Shown here: piece by piece, positions 1 through 8,426 of the stretch
Numbering within the stretch: the stretch's first letter is position 1
Layout: every line of letters starts with the position of its first letter
Source: JBBDIP01 sp050260675
Lineage (GTDB): Bacteria; Bacillota; Sulfobacillia; Fermentithermobacillales; Fermentithermobacillaceae
Length of the DNA stretch: 64,000 bases
Direction of reading: 5' to 3'
Assembly (NCBI GenBank): GCA_050260675.1
Contig: JBLNCN010000010.1
Location: forward strand, 124,001 to 188,000
Notes under the pieces: model-generated
Databases searched by the model: none
The model's input: only the letters and a program-made list of their open reading frames with translations
What the model was told of the DNA's origin: nothing
Program-made: the position numbers and the translations under genes

Positions 1-426
1 GTTGAGATGGATGCCCTTATCCTCCGCGCAGAGACGGACGGTCCCGCGCCTGTCGTCAGCATGAATGCCAGCGCCGGCACGACAGGGACCCTAACTGTGA
101 CCCCAAGGCAGAGCGAGGGTGAGGCCAGGACTATCGTAGTCACCCGTGCGTCGGATGGGAAGGTCGCGGGCGTCTTCAGCAGGGCTCTGGTGGCGCCATC
201 CGAATCACCGGTCGTTCAATTGACAGGTGGCCAGGGCGTGAAGACCATCCGCGCTTGGAGCAGGTCGGATATGAAGCCGCTCGACATCCTCGTCACCGTG
301 GGCTCGGCCAGTTACCAGCTCACCGAGGGCCGGGTCACCACCGGAGTGACGGAAGGCCAGATTGTCAGCATTCCGACAAAGGATGGAAGCCGCATGCTAC
401 TGTTGCCGTCTTCCCCCACGAGGTAG
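1..426 (+). CDS. C-terminal part of an unrecognised protein (cut by window start)
   Basis: The frame is open from the first base to a TAG at 424-426, so this is the end of a gene that begins outside the window. About 141 residues are visible. They are rich in Thr, Val, Ser and Gly, have no Cys, and look like beta-strand-rich repeats such as LTVTPRQ and GVKTIRAW, as in an extracytoplasmic or structural domain. I recognise no family and assign no function. It lies 86 bases upstream of the S41 protease gene on the same strand and could share its transcript. An internal ATG at 7 could be a start, but nothing resembling a ribosome binding site can be seen before it, so truncation is the better reading. 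Confidence 0.5.
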   Translation, partial: VEMDALILRAETDGPAPVVSMNASAGTTGTLTVTPRQSEGEARTIVVTRASDGKVAGVFSRALVAPSESPVVQLTGGQGVKTIRAWSRSDMKPLDILVTVGSASYQLTEGRVTTGVTEGQIVSIPTKDGSRMLLLPSSPTR

Positions 427-512
427 AATTGCGGTAGTGCCTGAGTGCATCGTTTAACCTATAAAAGCTGAGTCGAGTGACCCAAGGACACCCCACAGGG
501 AAGTGTGTTTAG

Positions 513-1958
513 TTGAGGAAAACCAGCCGCAGTATTCGCATCATATTGGCTCTCACGGTCTGCCTACAGGTTGTCTGGGCAGGCATCTCCCCTGCGGAAG
601 CTGCCCCGCAGACTCCGAGCGCCGATGTTACCTTCAGCCTCACTCTTTCCCCCGAGGAGAAGGTCCTGTTCGACGACCTCATGCAGATAAAGAACCTGAT
701 CGAGCAGGTGCATCCGACAGGGGCATCGATGAAAGCTATCTACGAAGGCATGATCCGCGGGCTTTTGGACAGCCTGAACGACCCGTATTCGTCCTATCTG
801 ACTCAGGACGAACTTGTCAGCTTTACTAGCTCATTTAGTGACACCTACACGGGGATCGGGGTCACGATAACTGTGGTCGACGAAAAGGTGACCGTTATGA
901 GCGTCCTTGAGGGTTCACCGGCTGAAGCTGCAGGGGTGCAGGCGGAAGACATAATTCTCTCCGTCAACGGGCAGGAGTTTGGGACGCTTGAAGAGGCCTC
1001 CAACGCCCTCAGGGGCTATCCGGGCACCAGCGTGACGATGCTGGTCAGTCGCCCGTCGACCGGCGACATTATCAGTTTCTCAATAACCCGAGCCGTTATC
1101 TCGACCGACAGACTGCGGGCTGAGGATCTGGGTGATGGGCTTTACTTCCTCAAGATAGGCAGGTTCACTGACGGGGTCCTCTCCCAGTTTCCGAGCGAGA
1201 TGGAGAGGATCAAAGCGGCCGGAGCCAGAGGGCTGGTCCTTGATCTGCGCAGCAATCCTGGCGGCCTGCTCGATGCAGGAGTTGAGGTAGCGAAGCACCT
1301 CATCCCGAAGGGCCCTGTAGTCATCCTGCAAGGGAAGAGCGGGCAGCAGACCATCTTGAACAACCTGGATACCCAGCCAATCCCCGTAGTGATCTTGGTG
1401 AATGGCGGGACTGCCAGCTCGTCGGAGATAGTTGCTGGCGCAGTCCGCGACACCGGCGTCGGGCGGTTAGTCGGAACCAAGACTTACGGAAAGGGCTGCA
1501 TCCAGCAGGTCGCCGCCCTAGGTGACAATCTCGGCGGCATCCGGCTCACTACTGCCAACTATTTGACTCCGTCAGGTCGGGCCATCGGCGGCGTCGGCCT
1601 GGAGCCGGACGTTATCGTTGAAGCTGTCCGCATAAACGCCCCGAACGATATTCGATACAAGCGAGATATGAAGCCGGGTATGGTTGGGCTCGACGTTCTT
1701 GCCCTGCAAGAGAATCTCAATTTCCTCGGGTACAATGCCTCTCAGCCCGACGGGGTCTATGGGCCTGCGACTGCTGCAGCGGTCAGCCGGTTTCTGGCCG
1801 ATCAGAAGGCCACGTACCGGGGCATCGTGGGGGTCGCTGAGGTCGAACTCATCACCAAGGCTACCAACCAAAAGGCTATGAACCCGCCGGACACTGTTCG
1901 GGAGAAGGGCATCGAGGTCCTGAGAGCCCGGGTTACGGAAGGCGAGTGGAAGCACTGA
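513..1958 (+). CDS. S41-family C-terminal processing protease with PDZ and peptidoglycan-binding domains
   Basis: A secreted or membrane-anchored serine protease of the CtpA/CtpB (Tsp) type, 481 residues. The N-terminus (about 1-30) is a signal peptide: basic RKTSRSIR, a hydrophobic core, then SPAEA. A PDZ domain lies at about 110-185 (GIGVTITV...GSPAEAAGV) and the S41 core at about 195-375. By alignment to CtpB the catalytic Ser is S302 in GGTASSSE, the Lys is K327 in YGKG and the Gln is Q331; the 25-residue Ser-Lys spacing is that of the family. A peptidoglycan-binding type 1 domain follows at about 385-445 (LQENLNFLGY...DGVYGPAT). The start is a TTG directly after an in-frame stop at 510-512, with CACAGGG upstream. 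In spore formers such proteases cleave envelope or signalling substrates, but the substrate here cannot be inferred. The kal gene follows at once. Confidence 0.9.
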   Translation: MRKTSRSIRIILALTVCLQVVWAGISPAEAAPQTPSADVTFSLTLSPEEKVLFDDLMQIKNLIEQVHPTGASMKAIYEGMIRGLLDSLNDPYSSYLTQDELVSFTSSFSDTYTGIGVTITVVDEKVTVMSVLEGSPAEAAGVQAEDIILSVNGQEFGTLEEASNALRGYPGTSVTMLVSRPSTGDIISFSITRAVISTDRLRAEDLGDGLYFLKIGRFTDGVLSQFPSEMERIKAAGARGLVLDLRSNPGGLLDAGVEVAKHLIPKGPVVILQGKSGQQTILNNLDTQPIPVVILVNGGTASSSEIVAGAVRDTGVGRLVGTKTYGKGCIQQVAALGDNLGGIRLTTANYLTPSGRAIGGVGLEPDVIVEAVRINAPNDIRYKRDMKPGMVGLDVLALQENLNFLGYNASQPDGVYGPATAAAVSRFLADQKATYRGIVGVAEVELITKATNQKAMNPPDTVREKGIEVLRARVTEGEWKH

Positions 1959-1976
1959 GTGCCGGAGGCGAATAGA

Positions 1977-2357
1977 ATGAACCTACCTACGTCCATGATC
2001 CGCCTGCGCGTCAGCCAGCAGGATGTGCACTATGGCGGCGGAATCGTCGCTGGCGCCAAGATGATGGAGTTCTTCGGCGACGTGGCTACGGAACTCAGCA
2101 TTATCTACGACGGCGATGAGGGCCTCATGGCTGCATACGACCTGGTTGAGTTCAAGCAGCCCGTCCACGCCGGCGACTTTCTGGAGATCCGCGGCCGCAT
2201 CACAGAGGTCGGCAGGCGGTCCAGGAAGGTCGAGATGGAGGCCTACAAGGTGATCGAAGGTGACTGGGAGCACGGGTCCAGCGCCGCCAAGGTCCTTCCC
2301 GAACCGGTCCTGGTGGCCAAGGCCCGGGGTACTGTCGTCGCTCCCAAGAAGCCCTAA
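1977..2357 (+). CDS. kal: 3-aminobutyryl-CoA ammonia-lyase (hotdog fold)
   Basis: A small hotdog-fold protein (126 residues) with the Kal signature MIRLRVSQQDVHYGGG near its start and GDVATELSI after it. Kal removes ammonia from 3-aminobutyryl-CoA to give crotonyl-CoA, the step after Kce in lysine fermentation. I chose ATG 1977 because GGAGG at 1964-1968 sits 8 bases upstream; an in-frame GTG at 1959 touches the stop of the previous gene and would add six residues. The identification rests on the motif and on the kce gene 89 bases downstream. A generic thioesterase of the same fold is the alternative, but less likely with this neighbour. Confidence 0.85.
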   Translation: MNLPTSMIRLRVSQQDVHYGGGIVAGAKMMEFFGDVATELSIIYDGDEGLMAAYDLVEFKQPVHAGDFLEIRGRITEVGRRSRKVEMEAYKVIEGDWEHGSSAAKVLPEPVLVAKARGTVVAPKKP

Positions 2358-2446
2358 GTAATAAGAGGACTTCCCTCACATAATGCCGAAGTCCCAATCG
2401 CTGCCTGGATAGTCTTGCCTGAAGTGTCCTCGAGAGGAGTTGGGTA

Positions 2447-3268
2447 ATGGATCCCCTCGTAATCACCGTGGCTCCGGTCGGAGCCGAGGTTACCCGCGCC
2501 CACACACCGTACATCCCGCTGACGCCCCAGGAGATCGCCGAAGAGTGCTACCGTGCTTGGAATGAGGGTGCGTCGCTGGCTCACATCCACGCTCGCGATA
2601 AGGACGGCAACCCGACGCAGGATCCCGATGTCTACCGCGAGATCATCGACCTGGTCAGGGCTAAAACCGATCTGATCGTTCAGGTCTCCACGGGCGGAGC
2701 AGTAGGTATGACGGTGCAAGAGCGGGTCGGCCCGGTATCGGTCAAGCCGGACATGGCTACACTTACTTGCGGGACCGTGAACTTCGGCGACGGCATCTTT
2801 GTCAACTCCCAGGACGATATGGAGATGTTTGCGAAGGCCATCCGCGAAAATGGCGTCGTGCCTGAGATGGAGATATTCGACGCCGGGATGGTCGAAAACG
2901 CCAGGAAACTTCACGCGAAGAAGCTCATTGATCTCCCCGGGCACTTCGATTTTGTGATGGGGGTACCCGGAGGGATCTCGGGGGACCCGCGCAATCTCAT
3001 GCACCTCATCTCACTCCTGCCCCAGGACGGGTCCACATGGACGGTGGCCGGGATCGGCAGACACGAGTTGCCCCTGGGCGCGATGGCGGTCGTATTAGGC
3101 GGGCACGTGAGGGTGGGCTTTGAGGACAACATCTACTACTCGCGGGGCGTTCTCGCCAAGTCCAATGCCGAACTGGTCGCGCGGATGGCCCGGATCGCCG
3201 CCGAGTTGGGACGCCCGGTAGCCAAGCCGGCTGAGGCGAGGAAGATCCTAGGACTTGACGGCAGGTAG
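2447..3268 (+). CDS. kce: 3-keto-5-aminohexanoate cleavage enzyme (BKACE family)
   Basis: A Zn-dependent beta-keto acid cleavage enzyme of 273 residues. In lysine fermentation Kce condenses 3-keto-5-aminohexanoate with acetyl-CoA and splits it into acetoacetate and 3-aminobutyryl-CoA, the substrate of Kal. The metal motif HIHARD places H46 and H48 exactly where the characterised Kce has its Zn ligands, and E226 in GFEDN is the likely third ligand. The N-terminal TVAPVGAEVTR and the GGHVRVGFEDN segment are typical of the family. ATG 2447 is preceded by GAGAGGAG. The BKACE family accepts many beta-keto acids, so substrate is inferred from adjacency to kal. The other pathway genes (kamA, kamDE, kdd) are not in this window. 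Confidence 0.88.
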   Translation: MDPLVITVAPVGAEVTRAHTPYIPLTPQEIAEECYRAWNEGASLAHIHARDKDGNPTQDPDVYREIIDLVRAKTDLIVQVSTGGAVGMTVQERVGPVSVKPDMATLTCGTVNFGDGIFVNSQDDMEMFAKAIRENGVVPEMEIFDAGMVENARKLHAKKLIDLPGHFDFVMGVPGGISGDPRNLMHLISLLPQDGSTWTVAGIGRHELPLGAMAVVLGGHVRVGFEDNIYYSRGVLAKSNAELVARMARIAAELGRPVAKPAEARKILGLDGR

Positions 3269-3348
3269 GACGGCCGTGCCGCTGAGAGCGGCGTAGCGTT
3301 GCGGGATGACATTCTGTTTCCGATTGTTATTGAGAAAGGGGTACCAAA

Positions 3349-3993
3349 ATGCAGCTATTCCTCGACACAGCGAACCTCGACGAAATCAAAGAAGCGGCTT
3401 CATGGGGCGTTATATCGGGAGTCACCACCAATCCCAGCCTGGTGGCCAAGGAAAGGAAGGACTTCAGGGCGCTGGTGAAAGAGATCGCCTCTATAGTCCC
3501 CGGCCCGATCTCGGCTGAGGTATTGAGCGACGATGCGGTGGACATGATCCCCGAAGCCCGCGAGCTGGCCAAGATCGCCCCCAACATCGTGGTGAAGATC
3601 CCGATGACCAAAGAGGGCCTCAAGGCAGTCAAGGTCCTCTCCAAGGAAGGCATCAAGACAAATGTTACGCTGGTCTTCTCTGCCTCTCAGGGCCTCATGG
3701 CCGCTATCGCCGGCGCGACTTACATAAGCCCGTTCGTCGGCAGAATGGACGATATCAGCAACGAAGGGTTGGACATCGTCGAAGACCTGGTCGTCATCCT
3801 CGCCAACTACGGCCTGCCCACCCAGGTTATCGCGGCGTCGATCCGTCATCCCATGCATGTTGTCGAAGCCGCGCGGCTGTCGGCTCATATCGCGACCGTC
3901 CCGTTCAAGGTACTGGAGCAGATGCTTCATCACCCGCTGACGGATATCGGCATAAAGAGGTTCAAGGACGACTGGGCAAAGGCGAACTCCTGA
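3349..3993 (+). CDS. tal: Transaldolase, short TalC/MipB-type
   Basis: A 214-residue aldolase of the short transaldolase / fructose-6-phosphate aldolase family; it works in the cytoplasm and interconverts pentose-pathway sugar phosphates. LFLDTANLDEI opens the protein, GVTTNPSLV is the second family motif, and K83 in NIVVKIPMT is the Schiff-base lysine. The start ATG has AAAGGGG eight bases upstream. In Bacillus the order fba-tal-murA-glpX-rho-rpmE is found; here tal still precedes rho but murA has moved. Transaldolase and fructose-6-phosphate aldolase activity cannot be told apart from sequence alone; the locus argues for transaldolase. Confidence 0.92.
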   Translation: MQLFLDTANLDEIKEAASWGVISGVTTNPSLVAKERKDFRALVKEIASIVPGPISAEVLSDDAVDMIPEARELAKIAPNIVVKIPMTKEGLKAVKVLSKEGIKTNVTLVFSASQGLMAAIAGATYISPFVGRMDDISNEGLDIVEDLVVILANYGLPTQVIAASIRHPMHVVEAARLSAHIATVPFKVLEQMLHHPLTDIGIKRFKDDWAKANS

Positions 3994-4011
3994 ATGGATA
4001 ACGCCTGAATC

Positions 4012-4040
4012 TTGACGCGGGTTCCTGCGTATGATACTTT
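4012..4040 (+). promoter_or_regulatory. Candidate sigma-A promoter of rho
   Basis: TTGACG at 4012-4017 and TACTTT at 4035-4040 with a 17-base spacer; TG at 4032-4033 gives a partial extended -10. It would leave a leader of about 150 nt before rho. Rho in Bacillus controls its own transcription through its leader, so a long leader here is plausible. Confidence 0.45.
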
Positions 4041-4199
4041 CGACATAGGAGCGATTATCCAGCCTTCTTTGTGACGCCCCAAAGAACGTCGAACCCTTTG
4101 GATTTTGCCGCGGCTATTGCCGTATCCCATATTTCGTCCGAAGCCCGCCATGGTTGTGGTACGGGTCTACCCAACGATTCTGAGGAGATGTGAAAGAGA

Positions 4200-6656
4200 A
4201 TGGAGAAAGACGGGACCAAAGAGCCCGGCCTACCCATTGATGCCGGAGCCGCAGATTCTCCCGCCCCCGCCCCTGAAAAGCCCAGGACCAGACGCACCAC
4301 CAGAGCCAAGACGAGCTTGGCGGATGCCTCCGCAGGTGATCCTGCTGAAAAAGCCCTAGCAGGCGAAGTACCGGGCGCTGCAGTGACTGCTTCTGAGGCG
4401 CCGGCTGCTGCGCCGGTGCGCAGAGGGCGCAGGACGTCCAAAGCTGCGGGGGATGCAGTCCCGCCAGCCGCTGCTGCGCAAGAAGCGACATCCGAGGAGG
4501 CGCCCGCGCCGCGGGTGGCTGAGTCTGTTTCGGCAACGGCAGCGCCCGAAGGGGCGGCGCCTGCTAAGCCGGTAGATGCGGCTCCACCGCCCAAGCGGAG
4601 GACCAGGAGGGCCCCGGCCAAGGCGGTCGAAGAGACCACTCCGGCAATCTCCTCCACGGAAGACCACCCGCCCGCATCCGTTGAGACCACAGTAGTCCCC
4701 GAGACCGTTCCCGCACCCAAGACCGGAATTGCGCCCCCGCCCACTCCTGTCGAACCGTCTGAGCCTTCCGCTACCGCGCCGCCCACCCGGGCGTTGCAGA
4801 GGCAGCCTTACGAGCGAAGCGTTGTGGAGCATGAGCGTCCGTCCGGCGGCCGTCCCGGCTTCGAGCGGCAGCAGGGGGAGAGGCGCACTGAGCGGCGTCA
4901 GGACTTCGAGCAGCGTCCGCGGCTGCAGGACCGCCAGAGCTACGATAGGCAAGGTTTCGAGCGGCAAGGCTTCGACCGGCAGCCTCGCGAGGCTCAGCAG
5001 GACAAACAGCCCTACGACAGGCAAACTTTTGACCGTCAGCCCCGCGATATGCAGGGGGACCGCCAGTCTCGCGACGCGCAGGCGGACCGTCAGCCCTACG
5101 GCAGGTCCACCGAGAGGCAGAACGGCTTCCGCAGCTATGACCGGGTGCTCGACCGTCAGCAGGATGACCGTCCACAGGGCTTCACCCGTGCCACCCCGGA
5201 TATGTACACCGAACGCTATCAGCCCGACCAACGCACTATGCCCGAACCGCCGGCAGGCGAGCGTTACGCGTCTGAGCAGCGTCCCTCCATCGATAGGAGG
5301 GCGGCGCCTCAGGATGTCGCCCAAGTTGAACCACCGGCCGACGTCCTCTACATCCGTCCAGGCGGGAGGCCCGCAAGGCCAAGACCCGAAAGCGGCCCCT
5401 CGGTCAAGGAACTGAACAACACCAATCTCGTAGACCTCCAGAGAATGGCCCGCGAACTTGGCATCGCCGGGTATTCGGCCCTCCGCAAGAAGGAGCTCGT
5501 TTTCGAGATCCTGAAAGCGCGGACCCAGGCCGGCGGCCTCATCTTCGCCGAAGGTCTGCTTGAGATACTGAACGAGGGCTACGGCTTCCTGCGTCCCGCG
5601 TTCTACTTCCCGAGCAAGGACGATATCTACATCTCGCCGTCCCAGATCCGCAGGTTCGACCTGCGTACGGGTGACCTGGTATCGGGGCAGGTCCGCCCGC
5701 CCCACGACACGGAGCGGTACTACGGGCTCCTGCGCATCGAGGCCATCAACGGCGAGGACCCGGAGACGGCTCGCGAGCGGCCCAACTTTGAAGGCCTGAC
5801 GCCGATCTTCCCCGACCAGCGGTTCCAGTTGGAGACCACCAAATCCGAGACGTCGGGCCGTTTGATGGACTTGGTCTGCCCCGTCGGCATGGGGCAGCGC
5901 GGCCTTATCGTGTCGCCGCCCAAAGCCGGCAAGACGGTGCTTCTGAAGAAGATCGCCAACGCCATCACGACCAACCACCCGGACACTTACCTGATGGTGC
6001 TCCTCATCGACGAGCGCCCCGAGGAAGTCACGGATATGCAGCGGTCTGTGAAGGGCGAGGTCATAGCGTCCACGTTCGACGAGCCGCCGGAGAACCACGC
6101 CAGGGTTGCCGAAATGGCTCTGGAGAGGGCCAAGAGGCTCGTGGAGAACGGACGCGACGTCGTGGTGCTGCTGGACAGTATCACCAGGATGACCAGGGCT
6201 TACAACATCATCGAGCCGACGTCCGGACGCACGCTGTCAGGCGGCATGGACCCCGCGGCGTTCCACAAGCCTAAGAGGTTCTTCGGCGCGGCCAGGAACA
6301 TCGAAGAAGGCGGGAGCCTGACAATCCTCGGGACCTGCCTGGTCGACACCGGCAGCCGCATGGACGACGTCATCTACGAGGAATTCAAGGGAACCGGCAA
6401 TATGGAGGTCCACCTGGACCGCAAGCTCTCCGAGCGCAGGATCTTCCCCGCAATCGACGTGAAGCGCTCCGGCACCCGCAAAGAGGAGCTCCTGCAGCCC
6501 AAGGAGGAACTGGAGGCCATGTGGCTCTTCCGCAAGATGACCAACGACCTGGAGCCTGACAAGGTGCTCGAATCCCTCATCCAGCTCCTGTCGCAGACTT
6601 CGACGAATAAGGAAGCCGTGCCCATCATCAAGAAGAGGCTGGCGATGATGAGGTAG
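4200..6656 (+). CDS. rho: Transcription termination factor Rho with a ~400-residue N-terminal low-complexity extension
   Basis: Hexameric RNA helicase that ends transcription. The canonical Rho begins only near residue 402 (Rho_N, VKELNNTNLVDLQ), followed by the cold-shock-like RNA-binding domain and the RecA-type ATPase with Walker A PKAGKT at 574-579 and Walker B VVVLLDSITR. The total of 818 residues is about twice the usual 420. The extension has two parts: residues 1 to about 205 are rich in Ala/Pro/Glu with clusters of Arg/Lys (RRTTRAK, KRRTRRA); about 206-345 is Arg/Gln/Asp-rich with many short repeats of the type YDRQ/FERQ/DRQPR. ATG 4200 has GAGGAG at 4182-4187. Disordered insertions in Rho are known in several phyla and in some cause condensate formation; whether this one does is inference. 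Confidence 0.95.
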   Translation: MEKDGTKEPGLPIDAGAADSPAPAPEKPRTRRTTRAKTSLADASAGDPAEKALAGEVPGAAVTASEAPAAAPVRRGRRTSKAAGDAVPPAAAAQEATSEEAPAPRVAESVSATAAPEGAAPAKPVDAAPPPKRRTRRAPAKAVEETTPAISSTEDHPPASVETTVVPETVPAPKTGIAPPPTPVEPSEPSATAPPTRALQRQPYERSVVEHERPSGGRPGFERQQGERRTERRQDFEQRPRLQDRQSYDRQGFERQGFDRQPREAQQDKQPYDRQTFDRQPRDMQGDRQSRDAQADRQPYGRSTERQNGFRSYDRVLDRQQDDRPQGFTRATPDMYTERYQPDQRTMPEPPAGERYASEQRPSIDRRAAPQDVAQVEPPADVLYIRPGGRPARPRPESGPSVKELNNTNLVDLQRMARELGIAGYSALRKKELVFEILKARTQAGGLIFAEGLLEILNEGYGFLRPAFYFPSKDDIYISPSQIRRFDLRTGDLVSGQVRPPHDTERYYGLLRIEAINGEDPETARERPNFEGLTPIFPDQRFQLETTKSETSGRLMDLVCPVGMGQRGLIVSPPKAGKTVLLKKIANAITTNHPDTYLMVLLIDERPEEVTDMQRSVKGEVIASTFDEPPENHARVAEMALERAKRLVENGRDVVVLLDSITRMTRAYNIIEPTSGRTLSGGMDPAAFHKPKRFFGAARNIEEGGSLTILGTCLVDTGSRMDDVIYEEFKGTGNMEVHLDRKLSERRIFPAIDVKRSGTRKEELLQPKEELEAMWLFRKMTNDLEPDKVLESLIQLLSQTSTNKEAVPIIKKRLAMMR

Positions 6657-6746
6657 GTCCGAGGGGTAACTGATTCGTGGGCCGCGGTGGGATGAACCAT
6701 TTAGACCCAAAGCGGTGGGGCTCGAAAAGACCAACATGGATGTGAT

Positions 6747-6776
6747 GCGCCCGGCGGAGACGCCGGGCGCTTCTTC
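6747..6776 (+). terminator. Hairpin terminator after rho
   Basis: A perfect 10-bp stem, GCGCCCGGCG (6747-6756) and CGCCGGGCGC (6761-6770), closed by a GAGA tetraloop and followed by TTCTTC. The T-run is poor, so termination may be partial, but its place 90 bases after the rho stop fits. Confidence 0.65.
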
Positions 6777-6843
6777 ACACGAGGTAGATGAACCGGTAAG
6801 GTCGGGGCGGACAGCATACCACAGTGCGTTGGCAGCGATTCGT

Positions 6844-6992
6844 GGGTATAACCCTAAGCGCTCCTCAGCTGAAGGTGACCTTTAGGGGTACAACCCTAAT
6901 CCCTCCTCGGGTGAACAGGCACTTTGGGGTCATAACCCTACCCCCCCTCAGATAACGGTGTACTTTAGGGTTATAGCCATAAAGTGCCCTTG
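6844..6992. repeat. Tandem ~41-bp imperfect repeat (three full units and one partial)
   Basis: Units begin at about 6844, 6885, 6926 and 6968. Each opens with GGGT, two to four bases, then ACCC or a variant (GGGTATAACCC, GGGTACAACCC, GGGTCATAACCC, GGGTTATAGCC), then a pyrimidine-rich CCTC stretch, and ends in CTTTA/CTTTG. The GGGT...ACCC cores are short inverted repeats spaced about four helical turns apart. GCACTTT (6919-6925) and AAAGTGC (6981-6987) can also pair. The array stands just before the promoter of the dCTP deaminase gene. The function is unknown; operator sites or a mobile-element remnant are possible. Confidence 0.7.
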
Positions 6993-7038
6993 AATGGGGG
7001 CTTGAGAGACATGGTTACCGCGCCCTACGTGGTCCGTC

Positions 7039-7067
7039 TTGACAGATTGCGGATGGCGTGCCATAAT
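7039..7067 (+). promoter_or_regulatory. Sigma-A-type promoter of the dCTP deaminase operon
   Basis: TTGACA at 7039-7044, a 17-base spacer and CATAAT at 7062-7067: eleven of twelve consensus bases at ideal spacing. Transcription would begin near 7074 and give a leader of about 180 nt. Near the end of the leader CCCTATG (7213-7219) can pair with CATAGGG (7238-7244), with flanking CAA/TTG pairing, next to the ribosome binding site. The 248 bases after 6984 are open on the + strand, but no family, codon pattern or start signal supports a gene there. Confidence 0.7.
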
Positions 7068-7256
7068 CAAGGCACGAACGCTTGTACGCCACCCCAGACG
7101 AATCAATCTCCTACGGATCTGCAGCAACCGCATGCTTTTCCGGAGGTGGTGGCTGATAGGAGACGCTTGAGAAGGTTTGGCGCAAGCCGCGCTGAAAACC
7201 ACTGTCGGTCGTCCCTATGCAATCGCCCTTAGTTGCATCATAGGGTGGGATGTGGA

Positions 7257-8426
7257 TTGCCAAGGAAGATAATTGGTCTGACTGGTTCATTCGGTAGCGG
7301 TGCCTCGACCGTTGCCGAATACCTTGGCGAGATGGGTTACCAGAGAGTATCGCTATCCGATGAACTTCACTCTCGATTCCCGAATGCCACCCGCAGTCAG
7401 CTGCAGGAAGAGGGCAACAAGCTGCGTGCCAGCGATCCTGCTTACCTCGCCAGACAAGTCCTAGAAAGGATAGACAAAAGCGATCAAAACTCCAAGTGGG
7501 TCGTCGATAGTATACGAAACCCGAGCGAAGTCAGGAATCTTGCCTCGAGCACTTCGGAGTTCTACCTGTTTGCGGTCTTCGCTGACAAGAGACTGCGGTG
7601 GGAGCGGGTCAAGGGCATAGCCAATTACACGCATTCGCAATTCGAAGCGGATGATTGGAAGGACGCTGGTGACGACGAGCCTAGCCATGGTCAGCGCGTT
7701 AGGGACTGCTATAGCATCGCTGATGTCATCATATCTAACAACGAGAATTGGCGCATAAGGAAGGACAAGATTGAGGAATCACTGAAACAGACTGTCCGTC
7801 AGTATGTGGAGTACGTGGAGGGCAAGCCTTTTGTTCCTGATGTCGACGAGGCTCTCATGGCACAGGCCTACGCTAACAGCCTCCGATCTGTCTGTCTGAA
7901 GCGCAAAGTGGGAGCGATCATTGCAGCTCCCTCAGGAGACATCATAAGCTCTGGTTTCAACGCCGTACCGCCGAAGGAACTGCATTGTATGGAGGCGTTT
8001 GAGGGTAGGTGCTATCGCGATCACATGCGGGAGAGATTCCGGGAAGCTCTGATACCTAAGCTGAAAGATGCTTCGGATGCAGAGGAACTCTCGGGGATGT
8101 TCAAGAATCTTGATTACTGCAGGGCCTTGCACGCCGAGGAGAACGCCATACTGAATGCTCCGCAGCATATTCGACTATTCCCGGAGCGGGCTCCGGAGAT
8201 GGCTCCACAGGAATCCGATGACGTAGTTACCATGTATGTCACAACTTACCCATGCAACCTTTGTGCGAACAAAATCGCGCGATCAAGTGTAAGGAAGGTG
8301 GTCTATCTTGAGCCGTACCCGATGGATGAAGCTAAGACCATCCTCGACCATGCGAAGGTGCTTCAGGTTCCTTTCCAAGGGGTAACGTTTAATGGATACT
8401 TCAGGTTTGGGAGGTACGCTCGATGA
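7257..8426 (+). CDS. Anti-phage-type dCTP deaminase: P-loop N-domain plus deoxycytidylate deaminase
   Basis: Two-domain protein of about 390 residues. The N-terminal half is a P-loop nucleotide-kinase fold (KIIGLTGSFGSGAS) with a degenerate Walker A: Ala stands where Lys is expected. The C-terminal half is a Zn-dependent cytidine/deoxycytidylate deaminase with HAEE and PCNLC. Counting from an upstream TTG at 7233, the likely ligands are H300, C341 and C344, and E302 is the proton shuttle. This architecture matches the bacterial defence family that destroys dCTP during phage infection. Start: TTG 7257 with GGGTGGGA just upstream; TTG 7233 and GTG 7245 are in frame but lack a site. The gene has its own promoter, lies between rho and rpmE (normally neighbours), and overlaps the zinc-ribbon gene by four bases. 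Catalysis and defence are inferred from the family. Confidence 0.82.
   Translation: MPRKIIGLTGSFGSGASTVAEYLGEMGYQRVSLSDELHSRFPNATRSQLQEEGNKLRASDPAYLARQVLERIDKSDQNSKWVVDSIRNPSEVRNLASSTSEFYLFAVFADKRLRWERVKGIANYTHSQFEADDWKDAGDDEPSHGQRVRDCYSIADVIISNNENWRIRKDKIEESLKQTVRQYVEYVEGKPFVPDVDEALMAQAYANSLRSVCLKRKVGAIIAAPSGDIISSGFNAVPPKELHCMEAFEGRCYRDHMRERFREALIPKLKDASDAEELSGMFKNLDYCRALHAEENAILNAPQHIRLFPERAPEMAPQESDDVVTMYVTTYPCNLCANKIARSSVRKVVYLEPYPMDEAKTILDHAKVLQVPFQGVTFNGYFRFGRYAR

Noticed and set aside
4356..6098. 580-codon open frame on the minus strand inside rho
   Set aside because: It is the antisense shadow of a GC-rich coding region; low-complexity residues, no ribosome site, no known family.
6844..6992. 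AACCCTAA-like motifs resembling telomere or CRISPR repeats
   Set aside because: Units are imperfect and contiguous without spacers, so it is not a CRISPR array; telomere-like bases are only part of each unit.
6984..7232. 82-codon + strand frame in front of the deaminase gene
   Set aside because: It overlaps the promoter and leader, lacks a ribosome site and has no recognisable domain.
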